A stretch of 6,619 nt of DNA, taken from NCBI GenBank assembly GCA_017995665.1, contig JAGOIM010000085.1:1-6619 (forward strand). The letters are read 5' to 3'. The position numbers and the translations under genes are program-made. The notes under the pieces are model-generated. The model worked only from the letters and a program-made list of their open reading frames with translations. It was not told the DNA's origin and ran no database searches. This document shows positions 5,010 through 6,619 of the stretch, in pieces. The number at the start of each line of letters is the position of its first letter. Within the stretch, counting starts at the first letter, position 1. The DNA is from Anaerolineaceae bacterium (GTDB taxonomy: Bacteria; Chloroflexota; Anaerolineae; Anaerolineales; Anaerolineaceae).

Positions 5010-5623
5010 CAGAAACTCGAAAAAGCATTCCCATTGGCAAGCTCTTAAGGGCAGAAAATAGCAATTTCGTTGCCGGTTGTCGCGTTAGCGAGCTCGACAC
5101 ACCGGCTTTTGGCGCATTGGTCAAGGTGAGCCTGGAAGATAAAAGCGAAATATATGGCTTGATTACCAATATTCTGATCGACGATGACAGTCTGGTGCGC
5201 CAATTGGTTTCGGGCGTCAGCATTCCGACCGAATACGTTGCAGACAATCGTTACAACCGCAATCTACCCGTTGAAATCCACGTTTTGACGGTTGGTTATG
5301 CTCAAAACGAACAAATTTCACACCGCCTTCCCCCTCGTCCACCACTTAGCCTGGACGTCTTGCAGCTCTGTGATGATGAGGAGCTTTGCCGCTTCACTTC
5401 TTTGAATGACCAAGCTTATCTGCGCCATATTTTGCGTCTGATTGACCAGCCGGTTGAAGAATTGTTGGCGGCACATTTGCGTCAGGCAAAGAAATGTCAC
5501 GAAGCCCGGAATGAGCCGGAGTGGTATCAGGGGGCTTGCCAAAAAATCATCACACTTTTGCGTGATGACTATCAACGCCTCACTAACGTTTTAGACGTTT
5601 TGACCGAACTGGAGCATGAATAA
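5006..5623 (+). CDS. HAS-barrel-like protein of the nurA-herA operon
   Basis: 205 aa, with no assigned function known to me. Residues about 8-65 look like a HAS-barrel: I-G-K-L-L-R-A-E-N-S-N-F near the start, then a G-A-L-V-K-V strand (36-41), then I-Y-G-L-I-T-N-I-L-I (49-58). The HerA encoded next has the same pattern, with I-G-Y-V-I-G near its start and F-Y-C-L-V-T-D-L later. A proline-rich segment R-L-P-P-R-P-P-L-S-L (107-116) before an acidic D-D-E-E-L resembles HerA residues 132-152. The C-terminal third (135-205) is predicted helical and charged, and no ATPase motif is present. It overlaps nurA by ATGA and ends one base before herA, so co-translation is likely. I infer an adaptor or regulator of the NurA-HerA complex, possibly derived from a herA N-terminal duplication. 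Confidence 0.7.
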   Translation: MTETRKSIPIGKLLRAENSNFVAGCRVSELDTPAFGALVKVSLEDKSEIYGLITNILIDDDSLVRQLVSGVSIPTEYVADNRYNRNLPVEIHVLTVGYAQNEQISHRLPPRPPLSLDVLQLCDDEELCRFTSLNDQAYLRHILRLIDQPVEELLAAHLRQAKKCHEARNEPEWYQGACQKIITLLRDDYQRLTNVLDVLTELEHE

Positions 5624-5624
5624 T

Positions 5625-6619
5625 ATGGAAAACTCAAGCGAACTCATCCCCAGCCAGCCGATTGGCTACGTGATTGGTGGAGGTCTCGAAGCAAATTTGC
5701 AGGTACGTCTGAATGTCCAGACCCAAAACGTTCAGGAAGGCGCGTTTGTGGTGATCGACAGCAACAACTGGCGCTTTTATTGTTTGGTTACCGACCTCTT
5801 GCTCACTTCGATTAATGAGCAATATGCCAATCAGCTGAATTCGCAACGTTTTGCCCCATTTCTGGCACAGACTCTCAACAATCAAACCCTCTTCACGAAT
5901 TTGGCGGTTATGCCGGTTTTGATGAAGGATAAGGGTCCCGAGCTTGACTCACCCAATTATGCCGACTGGCGCAAAGAAAACACGGAAGACCCGTCACCAA
6001 TGCCGGTGAAAACGATTCCCAACCATCATGCACCGGTGAAACTGGCAGATCAGGCGGATATTGCCGATATTTTTGGCGAAGAAAACAATAAAGAAATTTT
6101 CCGTGTTGGAAGCACCCGCGAACAAGGGCATCCGGTCTGTCTAAATCTGGATAAATTGGTTCAACGATCCTCCGGAATTTTTGGCACAACCGGTTCGGGC
6201 AAGAGCTTTTTAACTCGCATGATTTTAGCCGGACTGATTCATGCCGACCATGCCTCAACTTTGATTTTTGACATGCATAACGAATATGGGCCTGACACCA
6301 GCTCTTCCGACACCGGCAATGCTGTGCCCGGACTGAAAGGAAAGTTCCCGGCAAAGGTGCGTTTGGTCGGTTTGGGTGCCGGAACCAGTTTTAAGAACCT
6401 TCAGCCGGATTTCACGCTTGAAATCAGCCATGGCGACATCACCACAGAAGATATTTTGCAGCTTTCTCAAGCGCTCAATTTGAAAGAAACCAGCGCAACC
6501 ACGCTCGATGCACTTGAAAACCATTTTCACGATAACTGGTTTAATGAGTTCATGCAAATGCGCGTAGGTGGCATGATTGAAAACGAAGAGGGCAAAATGG
6601 AGCCCTCACCGGACAGTGT
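5625..6619 (+). CDS. herA: HerA family hexameric DNA translocase ATPase (cut by right edge)
   Basis: The first 331 residues are visible and the frame is open to the window end. HerA is an FtsK/VirB4-like ring ATPase that pumps DNA into NurA for end processing. The N-terminal HAS-barrel covers about 12-60 (I-G-Y-V-I-G-G-G; G-A-F-V-V-I; F-Y-C-L-V-T-D-L). A linker to about 155 is followed by the RecA-like core. The Walker A motif G-T-T-G-S-G-K-S is at 187-194, and the HerA-typical L-I-F-D-M-H-N-E-Y-G is at 213-222. The region 270-331 is the family's helical insertion. Walker B, the arginine finger and the C-terminal brace lie outside the window. GGAG is 10 bases before the ATG, and the start is one base after the preceding stop. 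It is the third gene of the nurA operon. The product could serve repair or defence. Confidence 0.9.
   Translation, partial: MENSSELIPSQPIGYVIGGGLEANLQVRLNVQTQNVQEGAFVVIDSNNWRFYCLVTDLLLTSINEQYANQLNSQRFAPFLAQTLNNQTLFTNLAVMPVLMKDKGPELDSPNYADWRKENTEDPSPMPVKTIPNHHAPVKLADQADIADIFGEENNKEIFRVGSTREQGHPVCLNLDKLVQRSSGIFGTTGSGKSFLTRMILAGLIHADHASTLIFDMHNEYGPDTSSSDTGNAVPGLKGKFPAKVRLVGLGAGTSFKNLQPDFTLEISHGDITTEDILQLSQALNLKETSATTLDALENHFHDNWFNEFMQMRVGGMIENEEGKMEPSPDS

Noticed and set aside
5634..6557. Minus-strand open frames opposite the HerA gene (up to 148 codons)
   Set aside because: They are antisense shadows. The plus frame carries unmistakable HerA motifs (Walker A and D-M-H-N-E-Y-G) and is continuous through the whole stretch.

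Overview
The window looks like chromosomal DNA of a bacterium with moderate GC content. It is most likely a member of the Chloroflexota (Anaerolineae-like). That is an inference from two things: a bacterial nurA/herA pair, and GTAG-headed intergenic hairpins of a kind I associate with that group. No rRNA or other marker gene is present to confirm it.

Layout. The left part (1-1805) is a minus-strand operon read right to left: a RidA-family protein, then a membrane-anchored family 2 glycosyltransferase, then the N-terminal 124 residues of a probable polyprenyl-phosphate sugar-1-phosphate transferase that runs off the left edge. An extended -10 promoter (1838-1846) lies just upstream of ridA. 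The two sugar enzymes suggest the start of an exopolysaccharide or surface-glycan locus. Next come a 449-bp intergenic region with two hairpin repeats and a minus-strand terminator, and then a SIMPL-domain (DUF541) lipoprotein gene (2255-3004, minus).

An 835-bp intergenic region (3005-3839) separates this lipoprotein gene from the divergent genes on the right. It is packed with short palindromes. Six units (one degenerate) are GTAG-headed hairpins alternating in orientation, flanked by three GTAC-headed hairpins of a second family. Together with the two units near 2.0-2.16 kb, this looks like REP/BIME-type repeats, the kind moved by REP-associated tyrosine transposases (RAYTs).

The right part (3840-6619) is a tightly packed plus-strand operon: NurA nuclease, a 205-aa protein with a HAS-barrel-like N-terminus, and the first 331 residues of a HerA ATPase cut by the right edge. 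NurA and HerA are known partners in DNA-end resection, and HerA-type ATPases also work in phage defence. The 205-aa protein, sandwiched with a 4-bp overlap on one side and a 1-bp gap on the other, resembles the N-terminal region of the HerA next door. It is the best candidate here for an undescribed component: a possible adaptor or regulator of the NurA-HerA machine.
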